Part shown: positions 53,267 to 62,727 of the stretch, in pieces
Layout of the letters: every line of letters starts with the position of its first letter
How positions within the stretch are numbered: the stretch's first letter is position 1
Source of the DNA: Caenibius tardaugens NBRC 16725
GTDB lineage: Bacteria; Pseudomonadota; Alphaproteobacteria; Sphingomonadales; Sphingomonadaceae
DNA length: 64,000 nt
Assembly (NCBI RefSeq): GCF_003860345.1
Contig: NZ_CP034179.1
Coordinates: 2,340,001-2,404,000 of the forward strand
Reading direction: 5' to 3'
The notes under the pieces: generated by a model
What the model was told of the DNA's origin: nothing
The model's database searches: none
Seen by the model: the letters and a program-made list of their open reading frames with translations, nothing else
Made by a program: the position numbers and the translations under genes

Positions 53267-54819
53267 GCACCCCGAACCAGAGCGGGTGGAAACCCGGAAC
53301 CCCGGCCACGCCGACCGATGCCGGTGATCAGGGGACCATTACCGGCAATCGCGGGCTGATGCTCGAGGAACCCCTGCTGTTCGAACTGGGCACGAGGGAA
53401 ACCTGCGGGGTCGACCTGCCGGTGCCTTCGGGCGCGGCGTCGGCCCGGCTGGGCGGGCTGGAACGCGATGGGGGGATCGGCCTGCCCGGCCTGTCCGAAC
53501 CGGAAACCGTGCGCCACTATACCCGGCTCAGCCGCCAGAACTATGCCATCGATCTCGGGATTTTCCCGCTGGGTTCGTGCACGATGAAGCACAATCCCCG
53601 GCTGAACGAGAAAGTGGCGCGTTTGCCCGGTTTTGCCGATCTGCACCCGTTGCAACCCGAAGCCACGATACAGGGCGCGCTGGGGGTGATCGCCGAACTG
53701 GGGGAATGGCTGCTCAGGCTCACCAATATGGCGGGCGTGGCGATGAGCCCCAAGGCCGGTGCGCATGGCGAATTGTGCGGCATTCTGTGCATTCGTGCGG
53801 CGTTGGAAGCGCGCGGGGATGCACGTGAGGTGATCCTTGTGCCGGATAGTGCGCATGGCACCAATCCGGCGACGGCGGCCTTTGCGAACTATCGCGTGGA
53901 AAGCATTCCGGGCACCGTGGATGGCCGGGTCGATGTGGCGGCGTTCAAGGCGCGGCTGGGGCCGGATGTGGCGGCGGTGATGATCACCAATCCCAACACC
54001 TGCGGCCTGTTCGAGCGTGATATGAAGGAAATCTCCGACGCGGTGCACGCGGCCGGGGCCTTCGTCTACTGCGATGGCGCGAATTTCAACGCGATTGTCG
54101 GCAAGGTCCGGCCGGGCGATCTCGGCATCGATGCGATGCATATCAACCTGCACAAGACCTTCTCCACCCCGCACGGTGGCGGCGGGCCGGGCAGCGGCCC
54201 GGTGGTGTTGTCCGAAGCGCTGGCCCCGTTCGCCCCGCTGCCTTTCGTGGTGCAGACCGCCGATGGCTATCGTCTGGTGGAGGAAGAAGGCGCGGCGGAT
54301 CAGGGCGGTGCCCAGGCCTTTGGTCGAATGAGTGCGTTCCACGGCCAGATGGGCATGTTCACCCGCGCGCTGGCCTATATCCTCAGCCACGGGGCCGATG
54401 GCTTGCGGCAGGTGGCGGAAGATGCAGTGCTGGCCGCAAACTATGTGCTGCGCAGCCTTGATGACGTGCTGGATGCGCCGTTTGGCGCCTATGGCCCGTG
54501 CATGCATGAAGCCCTGTTCAGCGACAAGGGCTTTGGCGAAGGGCTGTCGACCATCGATGTGGCCAAGGCGCTGATCGATGAAGGCTTTCACCCGATGACC
54601 ATGTATTTCCCGCTGGTGGTCCACGGGGCAATGCTGGTCGAACCGACCGAGTGTGAAAGCAAGGCCACGCTGGACCAGTTCATCATTGCCCTGCGCGGGA
54701 TTGCCGAACGGGCGCTGGCAGGCGATGCGCAACTGGCGCAGGCCCCGCTCTATGCCCCCCGGCGACGGCTCGACGAGACGTTGGCGGCGCGCAAGCCACG
54801 GCTCGTTTTTCAGGATTGA
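53263..54819 (+). CDS. gcvPB: Glycine dehydrogenase (decarboxylating) subunit 2, GcvPB
   Basis: 518 residues. The PLP Schiff-base lysine is K298 in [31 protein letters not shown] and [10 protein letters not shown] are the other conserved blocks. Works as a heterodimer pair with GcvPA; P1/P2 splitting is usual in many bacteria outside the enterics. The dihydrolipoyl dehydrogenase (L protein) is not in the operon and is presumably shared with other complexes. Confidence 0.97.
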   Translation: MSTPNQSGWKPGTPATPTDAGDQGTITGNRGLMLEEPLLFELGTRETCGVDLPVPSGAASARLGGLERDGGIGLPGLSEPETVRHYTRLSRQNYAIDLGIFPLGSCTMKHNPRLNEKVARLPGFADLHPLQPEATIQGALGVIAELGEWLLRLTNMAGVAMSPKAGAHGELCGILCIRAALEARGDAREVILVPDSAHGTNPATAAFANYRVESIPGTVDGRVDVAAFKARLGPDVAAVMITNPNTCGLFERDMKEISDAVHAAGAFVYCDGANFNAIVGKVRPGDLGIDAMHINLHKTFSTPHGGGGPGSGPVVLSEALAPFAPLPFVVQTADGYRLVEEEGAADQGGAQAFGRMSAFHGQMGMFTRALAYILSHGADGLRQVAEDAVLAANYVLRSLDDVLDAPFGAYGPCMHEALFSDKGFGEGLSTIDVAKALIDEGFHPMTMYFPLVVHGAMLVEPTECESKATLDQFIIALRGIAERALAGDAQLAQAPLYAPRRRLDETLAARKPRLVFQD

Positions 54820-54900
54820 CCGGCAAATTCGAAACTCTTGGTATCCCCCGTTGCCCGTGCAGAACGGAGCCGTTACAGATCGGGGGAGACAGGAGAGAGT

Positions 54901-55728
54901 ATGCTGGATTTCAAAGGTAAGACGGTTCTCGTCACCGGCGGCGGTGCCGGGATCGGACGCGCGATAGCCGAAGCATTCGGCCGTGCTGGCGCGAACGTGG
55001 TGATCGCGGAAATCGATGAAGGCCGCGCCGCCGATGTGCGCAGCGCTCTCGATGCGGCGGGCGTAACCGCGCTTGTTTCGCAGACCGATGTGCGCGAACG
55101 GGCCGCCATCGATGCGCTGATGGCGCAGGTGCAGGAACGCTTTGGCGGGCTGGACGTGCTGGTCAACAATGTGGGCGACTTCCTGGGCATCGCCAAGCCG
55201 TTCGTCTACAACACCGATGAAGATCTGGACGCACTCTACGCGATCAACATGAAGTCGGTGTTCCTGACCACCCGTGCGGCGATCCCCATGCTGCGTCCGG
55301 GCGGCAGCATCATTTCGATTTCGTCGATCGAGGCGTTCCGTGGCATTCCGAACACGACAGTCTATTCAACATTCAAGCACGGGATTACGGGCTTCACCCG
55401 CAGCCTCGCGCTGGAACTGGGCCCGCAGAACATCCGCGTGAACGCGATCGCGCCGGAAACCACCGAAACCCCGCAAGTGCCGGTGCACGGGCTGGTTGCA
55501 CCCGAACATCAGGATCATATCGAACGGTGGATTCCGCTGGGCCGGTTCGGCAAGCCGGAAGATGCGGCAGGCGCGGCGCTGTTCCTCGCCTCCGATCTGG
55601 CAGGCTGGATTACGGGTACGACGATCAATCTCGATGGCGGCGCGCTGGCAGCGGGCGGCTGGTACCGCGATCCCAAGGGATTGTGGACCAATGTGCCGGT
55701 CGTGTCGGGCAACGGCTTCAATTTCTGA
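54901..55728 (+). CDS. Short-chain dehydrogenase/reductase
   Basis: 275 residues. Rossmann motif TGGGAGIG at 12-19, NNVG at about 97-100, catalytic Ser in ISISSIEAFRG and Y-x-x-x-K in VYSTFKHG. C-terminal NLDGGALAAGGWYRD is typical of classical SDRs with the substrate lid. First of three clustered genes (SDR, NAD-epimerase-like, SnoaL-like), spaced closely in one direction, which looks like a small catabolic or modification unit. Substrate unknown. Confidence 0.93.
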   Translation: MLDFKGKTVLVTGGGAGIGRAIAEAFGRAGANVVIAEIDEGRAADVRSALDAAGVTALVSQTDVRERAAIDALMAQVQERFGGLDVLVNNVGDFLGIAKPFVYNTDEDLDALYAINMKSVFLTTRAAIPMLRPGGSIISISSIEAFRGIPNTTVYSTFKHGITGFTRSLALELGPQNIRVNAIAPETTETPQVPVHGLVAPEHQDHIERWIPLGRFGKPEDAAGAALFLASDLAGWITGTTINLDGGALAAGGWYRDPKGLWTNVPVVSGNGFNF

Positions 55729-55761
55729 CGGTCAGAACCAATTGCGCGCGGGAGAGACGCT

Positions 55762-56673
55762 GTGAAAATTCTTGTTGTGGGCGGTACGGGCATGATCGGT
55801 GGTCATGCGGCGCTGCATCTGCAATCGCTGGGTCATGATGTGGCGATCGCCGGGCGGCGCCCGCCACAGGCCTCGACGGAACTGGTCAACCTGCCGTTTG
55901 TCCAGGGCGATTTCATGGAAGGCACGTTCACGAAAGAACAGCTCGCGCCGTTCGATGCGATTGTCTTCGCGGCGGGCAACGATATCCGGCACTTGCCCAA
56001 GGGCGAGAATTTCTCGGCCCATGTCCTGCGGTCCAACGCCGAATGCGTACCTGCCTTTGCCGCGCTTGCCCGCGATGCCGGGGTGAAGCGTTTCGTCCAT
56101 ATCGGCAGTTTCTATCCCCATATCGCGCCGGAACTGATGGAAACCAACGACTATATCCGCTCGCGCCAATTGGCGGTGGACGGGATTATCGCGCTGGCAG
56201 GCCCGGATTTCCATGTCTGCAGCCTCGATGCACCGTTTGTTGTCGGCACTGTGCCGGGGATGCGCCTGCCGATGTTCGAGGCCTATACCCGTTATGCCGA
56301 AGGCAAGATGGACGGTCTGGAGCCATTCGGCCCGGCGGGGGGCACGAACTTCATTTCCTGCCGATCCTTGTCCGAGGCGATTGCCGGGGCGCTGGACGGC
56401 GCCGAAAATGGCAAGGCCTATCTGGTGGGCGATGAAAATCTCGCCTTCGCGGACTATTTCGGGATGTTCTTCAAGGCTGCGGGGAACCCCGCGCCCGTGC
56501 CGGAACTGGACAAGGAACATCCGTTCATCCCCGATGTCGGGCTGTATACCGGGCGCGGCAATTATGTGCGCTACGAACCCGATGCGGCGGAAACGGCGCT
56601 GCTGGGTTATCGCCGTAACGATATCATGGCTGCGGTGGAGGAAATCGTCGGGCAATACCGTTCGCGCGATTGA
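55762..56673 (+). CDS. NAD(P)-binding epimerase/reductase-like protein
   Basis: 303 residues of the extended/atypical SDR group. GGTGMIGGHAALHLQSLGHDV at the N-terminus binds NAD(P). The body lacks a clear YxxxK but includes VHIGSFYPHIAP and a C-terminal substrate region. Opens with GTG-free ATG after GGGAGAGACGCT. Lies between an SDR and a SnoaL-like protein and probably uses the same substrate class. Confidence 0.85.
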   Translation: MKILVVGGTGMIGGHAALHLQSLGHDVAIAGRRPPQASTELVNLPFVQGDFMEGTFTKEQLAPFDAIVFAAGNDIRHLPKGENFSAHVLRSNAECVPAFAALARDAGVKRFVHIGSFYPHIAPELMETNDYIRSRQLAVDGIIALAGPDFHVCSLDAPFVVGTVPGMRLPMFEAYTRYAEGKMDGLEPFGPAGGTNFISCRSLSEAIAGALDGAENGKAYLVGDENLAFADYFGMFFKAAGNPAPVPELDKEHPFIPDVGLYTGRGNYVRYEPDAAETALLGYRRNDIMAAVEEIVGQYRSRD

Positions 56674-56760
56674 TCCTGCCCCGCCAACTCTTTCCCGGCC
56701 CAGCGGATGGCACCGGGTGGGGAAAATCAACGATACCATTTTCATGGAAGAGGTGTGTTT

Positions 56761-57216
56761 GTGACTGCAAATCTGGAAGCTCTGGAACAGGCGTATCGCC
56801 GCAATGGCTCGCTCTACGCGCGGGCGATGGACGCGAACGAGCCCGATTTGCTCGATGGGGTGATGACGGCTGATGCGGTCATCGAATCGCCGGGTGCGGT
56901 CATGGATGGAATCGCGGCGATCCGCGCCTGCCCCGGCATGTTGCGCGAAATGTTCCAGTCCACGCAGCATCTGGTGCACAACCAGACGGTGGAACAGCTT
57001 TCCGATACGGAAGCGCGGGGCGAAACCTACTGCACGGCCAGCCATATCCTGCCGCCTTCCGGTGAAGGCCAGCCCTATAGCGCCCTGGTCTGGGCGATCC
57101 GTTATCAGGATCAGTTGCGGCTGGTCGATGGTGTGTGGAAGATCGCCAAACGCGCGCTCGTGCTGGACTGGACCGAAACCCGCCCGGTCGATTTCTCCGG
57201 GCGTCAGGGGGCCTGA
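56761..57216 (+). CDS. SnoaL-like (NTF2-fold) protein, second copy
   Basis: 151 residues from GTG 56761 with GAAGAGG 6 bases upstream. Segments LEALEQAYRRNGSLYARAMDANEPDLLDGVM and VWKIAKRALVLDWTETRP fit the SnoaL_4/NTF2-like fold, and the acidic/aromatic pocket residues would favour a dehydratase or isomerase role. Closes the SDR-epimerase-SnoaL group. Distantly similar in plan to the protein at 1675. Confidence 0.82.
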   Translation: MTANLEALEQAYRRNGSLYARAMDANEPDLLDGVMTADAVIESPGAVMDGIAAIRACPGMLREMFQSTQHLVHNQTVEQLSDTEARGETYCTASHILPPSGEGQPYSALVWAIRYQDQLRLVDGVWKIAKRALVLDWTETRPVDFSGRQGA

Positions 57217-57282
57217 GCGCCAGACAGGGATTTGTCAGAGATGCTTGCACCCGCCCGGTTGCTGTAGGAAAACGGGCGGGAC

Positions 57283-58005
57283 ATGGCGGGCGATCTTGAT
57301 ATCAAGCCGCCGCGCGCGGCGCGGATCGGTATTTCCTTCGGTATCGTGCTGCTGCATCTGGCGTTGCTCTATGGCCTGATGCGGGCTTTTGCACCGGATT
57401 TCACCGCCGCGACAGTGGACAAGGCCCTGTCGGCCTTCACGGTTACGATTACCACGCCTCCGCCACCGCCGCCGGCGAAAACCGCACCCGATCCTGCGCC
57501 GGACGAAGGCCGCGCCGGGGCCGAAGGGCGCAAGGCCGAAGCGCGCGAAACCGCAGCGCCCAAGGCGAAAATTCCCATACAGACCGAACCCGCACCACCC
57601 GTCGCGTCGACCGGCACGGATAATGTCTCCGGTGCGCACGATACGGGCGCGGGTAGGGGTGCGGACGGGGTGGGGACCGGGCCAGGCAGCGGCCGTGGCG
57701 GTGGTGGCCGGGGCGGTATGGCGGTGCGCGGGGTTGAAAAGATTGCGGGCGATATCAATTCCGCGAAAGATTATCCCAAAGCCACGCGGGAACGCCGGAT
57801 CGGTCATAGCGTTACCGTGCAGATGACCGTCGGCATTGATGGGGAGGTACGTGATTGCCGGGTCACCCAGCCCAGTCCCGATAGCGAAGCGGACGCGATT
57901 ACCTGTCGTCTCGCCACGCAGCGGTTCCGATTCCGTCCCGCGATGGATGCGGCGGGAAATCCCGTTCCCGGCAAATATGCCTGGCGTCAGCGCTGGTTTT
58001 ACTAA
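57283..58005 (+). CDS. TonB-like energy-transducer protein
   Basis: 240 residues. One N-terminal membrane anchor (about 14-33), a Pro/Ala/Gly-rich periplasmic linker with PPPPPPA and a glycine-rich stretch, and a C-terminal TonB_C domain (DYPKATRERRIGHSVTVQMTVGIDGEVRDC). Likely delivers proton-motive energy to an outer-membrane receptor. No ExbB/ExbD genes are adjacent, so it would borrow a complex encoded elsewhere. It may also be a TonB paralogue not tied to the receptor at 21.2 kb. Confidence 0.88.
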   Translation: MAGDLDIKPPRAARIGISFGIVLLHLALLYGLMRAFAPDFTAATVDKALSAFTVTITTPPPPPPAKTAPDPAPDEGRAGAEGRKAEARETAAPKAKIPIQTEPAPPVASTGTDNVSGAHDTGAGRGADGVGTGPGSGRGGGGRGGMAVRGVEKIAGDINSAKDYPKATRERRIGHSVTVQMTVGIDGEVRDCRVTQPSPDSEADAITCRLATQRFRFRPAMDAAGNPVPGKYAWRQRWFY

Positions 58006-58082
58006 ATTTGGCAAACGCGCCGTTAACTATTTTTAACTCCTGCTTGCTACAGGGGGCTGATTGCGGAAAGTAAGTGGCAGAG

Positions 58083-59120
58083 ATGATGGGAATTGTGCCA
58101 GTGGTGCTGTGTGGAGGCGGGGGGACCCGGCTGTGGCCGCGCAGCCGCCTTTCCCGACCCAAACCGTTTTTGCCGCTTCTCGATGATAACAGCACCCCGT
58201 TTGCCGCCACACTGGCCCGGTGTGCGGATGATACGCTGTTCGCACCGCCGCTGATTGTCGCAGGTGCCGCGCATCTCCACCATGTCGAGGCGGAAACCAG
58301 TCAAATATCCGGCGCGCAGGTGATAGTAGAGCCAGCCATGCGCAACACGGCCGCGGCCATTGCGCTGGCCGCGCACCGGCTGGATCGTGATGCGGTGATG
58401 CTGGTCTGCCCGAGCGATCATTTCATCGCCGATACCGATGCCTTCCGCCGGGCTGCGCGCGACGCCGCGACGCTGGCGTCGGAAGGCTGGCTGGTGGCAT
58501 TTGGCATCGCGCCCGGCGAACCGGAAACGGGTTATGGCTATATCCGGCAGGGGGAACCGCTGGGCGCCGGATACCGTATCGACCGGTTTGTCGAGAAACC
58601 CGACAAGGCGCGGGCCGAGGCATTTCTGGCAGAGGGCACCTATTACTGGAATGGCGGGTTGTTTGCCTTCACGGCGGGAACCTATCTCGACGAGCTGGCA
58701 ATGCACCGTCCCGCTCTGGCCGCAGCGGTTGGCGAGGCGGTGGCGCAGGGACAGGCCGACGGCGCGCACTTCCACGCCGATCCCGACGCCTTTGCCCGTA
58801 TAGAAAGCGAATCGATCGACTATGCGGTGATGGAAAACACCACGCGGGCGGCCATGGTTCGGGTGGATATGGGCTGGTCCGATATCGGCAACTGGAAAAG
58901 CCTGCAGGCCGCACGTCGGCACGATGCCGATGGCAACACGGTGCGCGGTACGGCGGAACTGATCGGATGCCGCAATGTCATGGTCGACAGTGACGGTCCG
59001 CGTGTGTCGGTCATCGGACTGGAAAACGTCGTGATTGTCATCGACGGGGACGACATTCTGGTGACCAGCGCAGAGGGCGCACAGCGGGTCGGCACGTTGC
59101 AGGGCGCCACGCCCGCATGA
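58083..59120 (+). CDS. Mannose-1-phosphate guanylyltransferase
   Basis: 345 residues. The signature VLCGGGGTRLWPRSRLSRPKPFL (residues 8-30) binds GTP and mannose 1-phosphate; PSDHFIADTDAF and ETGYGYIRQG follow. Makes GDP-mannose for polysaccharide or glycan synthesis. ATG 58083 is used; GTG 58074 is possible. Only the nucleotidyltransferase domain is present, without the C-terminal isomerase domain of ManC/AlgA, and the isomerase is encoded separately by the overlapping next gene. Confidence 0.93.
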   Translation: MMGIVPVVLCGGGGTRLWPRSRLSRPKPFLPLLDDNSTPFAATLARCADDTLFAPPLIVAGAAHLHHVEAETSQISGAQVIVEPAMRNTAAAIALAAHRLDRDAVMLVCPSDHFIADTDAFRRAARDAATLASEGWLVAFGIAPGEPETGYGYIRQGEPLGAGYRIDRFVEKPDKARAEAFLAEGTYYWNGGLFAFTAGTYLDELAMHRPALAAAVGEAVAQGQADGAHFHADPDAFARIESESIDYAVMENTTRAAMVRVDMGWSDIGNWKSLQAARRHDADGNTVRGTAELIGCRNVMVDSDGPRVSVIGLENVVIVIDGDDILVTSAEGAQRVGTLQGATPA

Positions 59121-59935
59121 AACTGGCCACGCGCATGATTGACAAGGTGTGGGGACGCGACCGGTTGCCCGCCCCGTTTGCCGCGCCGCGCGGGCAAAGG
59201 ATCGGCGAAATCTGGTTCGATCCCCCACCCGAACTCGACGATCTTCTGGTGAAGTATATTTTTACTTCGGAAAAACTGTCGGTTCAGGTGCATCCCTCTG
59301 CCACGCAGGGCAACGGTGCGCCTGATGGCAAGGACGAATGCTGGCTGGTGGTCGATGCCGATCCCGCCGCCATGGTGGGCATTGGGTTTACCCACCCCGT
59401 TTCGGCCGACACGATCCATGCCGCAGCGCAGGACGGTTCGATCGAACAGATGCTGGCTTGGCACAAGGTGGCGCCGGGTGATTTCTTTTATATTCCCGCA
59501 GGCACGGTTCACGCGATCGGCGGCGGGGTCAGCCTGATCGAGGTTCAGCTCAACTTCGATGTGACCTATCGGCTCTATGACTATGGGCGCCCGCGCGCGC
59601 TGCATCTCGATGCAGGGATCGCTGTCGCGCAGGGCGTGGTTTACGATCCGGCCTTGCATTGCACCGTCCCGAAGAATGGTCATGCGATCCTGTCCGATGG
59701 GCCGTGGTTCCGGCTCGATCGTGTGCAGGGTGCACCCGATGCGGCCTGCGCGCGCCGGTATGGGCAAGGTCCGTTGCTGGGGATTCCGCTGTCGCCGGGT
59801 GTGACACTGGATGGCGAGGCGATAGCGCCCGGCGAATGCGCGCTGATCCCGGAACTCGGGGCCTTGCAGATCGGGGATGGGGCGCAGTGCCTGCTTGCAC
59901 AGCCTTGCAAAAGGGATGATAGATTGGTGCGGTGA
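59117..59935 (+). CDS. manA: Class I mannose-6-phosphate isomerase
   Basis: 272 residues, short for the family. Zinc-site segments SEKLSVQVHPS and GKDECWLVVD, and PAGTVHAIGGG with the metal-binding His, are present. Interconverts fructose 6-phosphate and mannose 6-phosphate. Start ATG 59117 overlaps the guanylyltransferase stop by ATGA, so the two steps of GDP-mannose supply (with phosphomannomutase elsewhere) are coupled. Confidence 0.9.
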   Translation: MKLATRMIDKVWGRDRLPAPFAAPRGQRIGEIWFDPPPELDDLLVKYIFTSEKLSVQVHPSATQGNGAPDGKDECWLVVDADPAAMVGIGFTHPVSADTIHAAAQDGSIEQMLAWHKVAPGDFFYIPAGTVHAIGGGVSLIEVQLNFDVTYRLYDYGRPRALHLDAGIAVAQGVVYDPALHCTVPKNGHAILSDGPWFRLDRVQGAPDAACARRYGQGPLLGIPLSPGVTLDGEAIAPGECALIPELGALQIGDGAQCLLAQPCKRDDRLVR

Positions 59936-60372
59936 TCGCCCATACTATCCAGCTCGCCCTTGCACCGGTTTTTGTCCTGGTGGCGCTTGGCAACATCATG
60001 AACATCTTGTCGACCCGTTTGAGCCGGATCGTGGATCGTTCCCGGCACCTGATTGGCCGCCACGCGGAAACGGAAGGGCTGGATCACGATGCGGTGGTGC
60101 GAGAAATCCGCATGCTGGACCGGCGCATTGCCATTATCGGCCGCGCAATCCTGATGCTGGTGATGTGCGGCCTGACTATTGGCTGTGTGATCGCGATGCT
60201 GTTTCTGGACGGTTTTACGAGGCTCGACATGCAACTGGCGGCGGCCTGCGCCTTCCTGATCGCTATTGCGCTGATGATGTACGCGCTGCTGCTGTTCCTG
60301 CGCGAAACGCGCATTGCATCGGCCAGCCTGCGGGTGCCGCACAGCTTCATGGAATGGGAACGCGAACTCTAG
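59932..60372 (+). CDS. DUF2721 membrane protein
   Basis: 146 residues from GTG 59932 (GTGA overlap with the preceding stop). Three hydrophobic segments, and the block LGNIMNILSTRLSRIVDRSR, are typical of DUF2721, a family of small bacterial inner-membrane proteins without known function. Charged middle region AETEGLDHDAVVREIRMLDRRI. Confidence 0.88.
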   Translation: MIAHTIQLALAPVFVLVALGNIMNILSTRLSRIVDRSRHLIGRHAETEGLDHDAVVREIRMLDRRIAIIGRAILMLVMCGLTIGCVIAMLFLDGFTRLDMQLAAACAFLIAIALMMYALLLFLRETRIASASLRVPHSFMEWEREL

Positions 60373-60411
60373 ATTGTCGCCCGGCCGTTTCCGGGCGGGG
60401 CTTGCGCGGGA

Positions 60412-60708
60412 TCAGGCCAGCAGTTTCTGACCCTGTTCCTTCACCGTTCCGGCAATCATGGGTTCGACGAAGCTGAGCGCCAGCGGCAAGGTAAGGTCGA
60501 TGACCACTTCGTGATCCGCAATCACGATATTGCCCGCCAGATTTTGGCCCATGGCGGAAATGACCAGGTCGACCTTGTCTTCCCCGACCCAGTTGGTCGT
60601 GACTTCCGCCACGCCGCCCGGGACATTGCCAGCGAGGTCTTGCGCGCGTTCATGCAGACGCTTGCGGACTTCTTCGCGGGACAGTTTGTGAGGCACGGTG
60701 ACGCGCAT
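60412..60708 (-). CDS. Polyhydroxyalkanoic acid system family protein
   Basis: 98 residues. VPHKLSREEVRKRLHERAQDLA at the N-terminus and the ITLP-like VIDLTLPLALSFVEPMIAGTVKEQGQKLL match the small PHA-granule-associated family (PF09650-type) found in many proteobacteria, including species with few PHA genes. Role in granule regulation is family knowledge only; no phaC or phaP is in the window. Confidence 0.82.
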   Translation of the reverse strand: MRVTVPHKLSREEVRKRLHERAQDLAGNVPGGVAEVTTNWVGEDKVDLVISAMGQNLAGNIVIADHEVVIDLTLPLALSFVEPMIAGTVKEQGQKLLA

Positions 60709-60791
60709 GGAAGTGTGATCCCTGTTTTGTGTGGTTGGGGGCAGAGTGGCAGTCCGGCCCGGTTGGGGAAAGGGCTTTTATGCAAAATGAA

Positions 60792-60824
60792 GAAAAAGGG
60801 CGCCGCCCATGTGGCAGCGCCCCC
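60792..60824 (-). terminator. Rho-independent terminator after the acyl-AMP ligase gene
   Basis: On the minus strand GGGCGCTGCC and GGCGGCGCCC pair (one G-U) around an ACATG loop and are followed by TTTTT. It sits 21 bases after the stop codon of the ligase gene. Confidence 0.85.
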
Positions 60825-60845
60825 GATCAACCGGTGTCTGTGTGA

Positions 60846-62585
60846 CTATGCCGCTTCGAGCAGCTTGTAAGGTTCGATCTCGCCCGAAAGGTACAGCTTC
60901 TTGGCCTTGGCGCGGCTGAGCTTGCCCGAACTGGTGCGCGGCAGGGTGCGCGGCGGCACCAGTTCGACCACGCAGTTCATGCCGGTGATCGAACGCACCT
61001 TGTCGCGGATCTGGTCGCGCAGCTCGACGCGCTTGTCCTCGTCCGAAACGCGGCAATGCACCAGAACGGCGGGGGCTTCCTCGCCATTGTCGGTCTCGAC
61101 CGAAAAGGCCGCGATATCGCCATGGTTGAAACCGGGAAGCTGTTCCACGGCCCATTCGATATCTTGCGGCCAGTGGTTCTTGCCGTTGATGATGATCATG
61201 TCCTTGGCGCGGCCGACAATGAACAGATACCCATCGGCCATGTAACCCATGTCGCCTGTGTCCAGCCAGCCATCCACGAGGCATTCCTCGGTGGCGACAG
61301 GATCGCGGAAATAGGAATGCATGACGCTGGGGCCCTTGCACCAGACTTTGCCGATCTGGTGATCGCCCTTGGGCTTGCCATTCTCGCCCCGGATTTCCAG
61401 CGCCATGTCCTTCACAGCCTTGCCGCAATTGACAATCGCCCGGTACCGCGCCGGGCGTGACAGATCGCGCGGGGTGCCCGAAAGGCGTTCTTCTTCGACC
61501 AGTTCCACGCGGATACCTTCACCGGGCGGCATGATGGTGACCGCCAGAGTCGCTTCGGCAAGGCCGTAGCTCGGCAGGAAAGATGTGGCCTTGAACCCGG
61601 CTTCGGCAAAGGCATTGACGAAGCCCTGCATCACGTCGGGGCGGATCATGTCCGCGCCATTGCCCGCGATCCGCCAGCGCGACAGATCGAAGCGTTCGGA
61701 AACATGGCTCTGGCTCGAAATGCGGCGGGCGCAGATATCGAAGCCGAAGGTCGGGGAATAGGACAGCGTCGTGCCGGGATTGCGGCTGATCATGTCGAGC
61801 CAGGCCAGCGGGCGCCGGGCGAAATCCTCGGTCTTGAGGTAATCGGTCGAAACCTGATTGGCGATCGGCGAAAGCAGGCAGCCGACCAGACCCATGTCGT
61901 GGTACCACGGCAGCCATGAGACGCAGCGATCATCGGGTTCCAGCTTCATGCCGATGCTGTGGCCCGCCAGATTGTTGAGCAGCGCCTTGTGCGTCACGGC
62001 CACGCCATGCGGAAAACGGGTGGAACCGCTGGAATACTGGAGATAGCAGATATCGTCCGTCTGCTGTTCGGGCAGTGCGCTGTCCGCCGCCGGGCTGGCG
62101 CGGAAATCTTCGTAGGTCACCCCGTCGCAGCCCTGCCGCGCCGCCGCCGCGCCCGCCATTTCAGTGATTTCGGCCGGGAACAGCAGCATTTGCGGATCGG
62201 AACTGGCAAGCTGGACCGCAAGCTGGTCGATATAATTGTCCTTGCCCCCGAAGCTGGTGGGCAGCGGCAACGGCACCGGCCACGCGCCAGCGTAAACCGC
62301 GCCGCAGAACAGGGCGGCAAAATCCACGCCTGTTTCCGCGATCAGGGCAATACGCTCACCGGGGCGAATGCCGCGCGCGACAAGGCGGCGCGCCATGGCC
62401 CGCGCATCGTCACGCAGTTCGGAATAGGGATAAACCCGGGCAAGATTACCGCGGGGATCGTGAAAATTGAGCCCTCGACTGCCTTGCGCGGCATAATCCA
62501 GCGCTTCGCCAAATGTGGCAAAGTCGGAAAATCGGCGCTCTAACGCGCAGCGGTTCGGCGTCGGTTGAAGGGCGTCGTCGGTCAT
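60846..62585 (-). CDS. Fatty acyl-AMP ligase (FAAL), stand-alone
   Basis: 579 residues of the ANL superfamily. The ATP-binding motif YSSGSTRFPHGVAVTH is present, the aromatic A5 region LPSYGLAEATLAV, A7 DGWLDTGDMGYM, and the C-terminal KLSRAKAKK with the catalytic lysine region. The FAAL-type insertion gap (RTLPRTSSGKLSRAK) and lack of a CoA-binding signature favour acyl-AMP formation for transfer to a carrier protein rather than acyl-CoA. No polyketide synthase, ACP or sphingolipid gene is adjacent. ATG 62585 starts at MTDDALQ. Confidence 0.9.
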   Translation of the reverse strand: MTDDALQPTPNRCALERRFSDFATFGEALDYAAQGSRGLNFHDPRGNLARVYPYSELRDDARAMARRLVARGIRPGERIALIAETGVDFAALFCGAVYAGAWPVPLPLPTSFGGKDNYIDQLAVQLASSDPQMLLFPAEITEMAGAAAARQGCDGVTYEDFRASPAADSALPEQQTDDICYLQYSSGSTRFPHGVAVTHKALLNNLAGHSIGMKLEPDDRCVSWLPWYHDMGLVGCLLSPIANQVSTDYLKTEDFARRPLAWLDMISRNPGTTLSYSPTFGFDICARRISSQSHVSERFDLSRWRIAGNGADMIRPDVMQGFVNAFAEAGFKATSFLPSYGLAEATLAVTIMPPGEGIRVELVEEERLSGTPRDLSRPARYRAIVNCGKAVKDMALEIRGENGKPKGDHQIGKVWCKGPSVMHSYFRDPVATEECLVDGWLDTGDMGYMADGYLFIVGRAKDMIIINGKNHWPQDIEWAVEQLPGFNHGDIAAFSVETDNGEEAPAVLVHCRVSDEDKRVELRDQIRDKVRSITGMNCVVELVPPRTLPRTSSGKLSRAKAKKLYLSGEIEPYKLLEAA

Positions 62586-62727
62586 ATTTCTGCTCAACCT
62601 ACTGGTTTGGCGCGAGTATTTCGGCCGATGTTCGCATCTAAAACTATGCATCACTGCCATCACAATATGATTGTGGCGTGTTGCGAGGCCCTTCCATTCT
62701 TACGGGACTGTGGCACGAATAAGGCCG

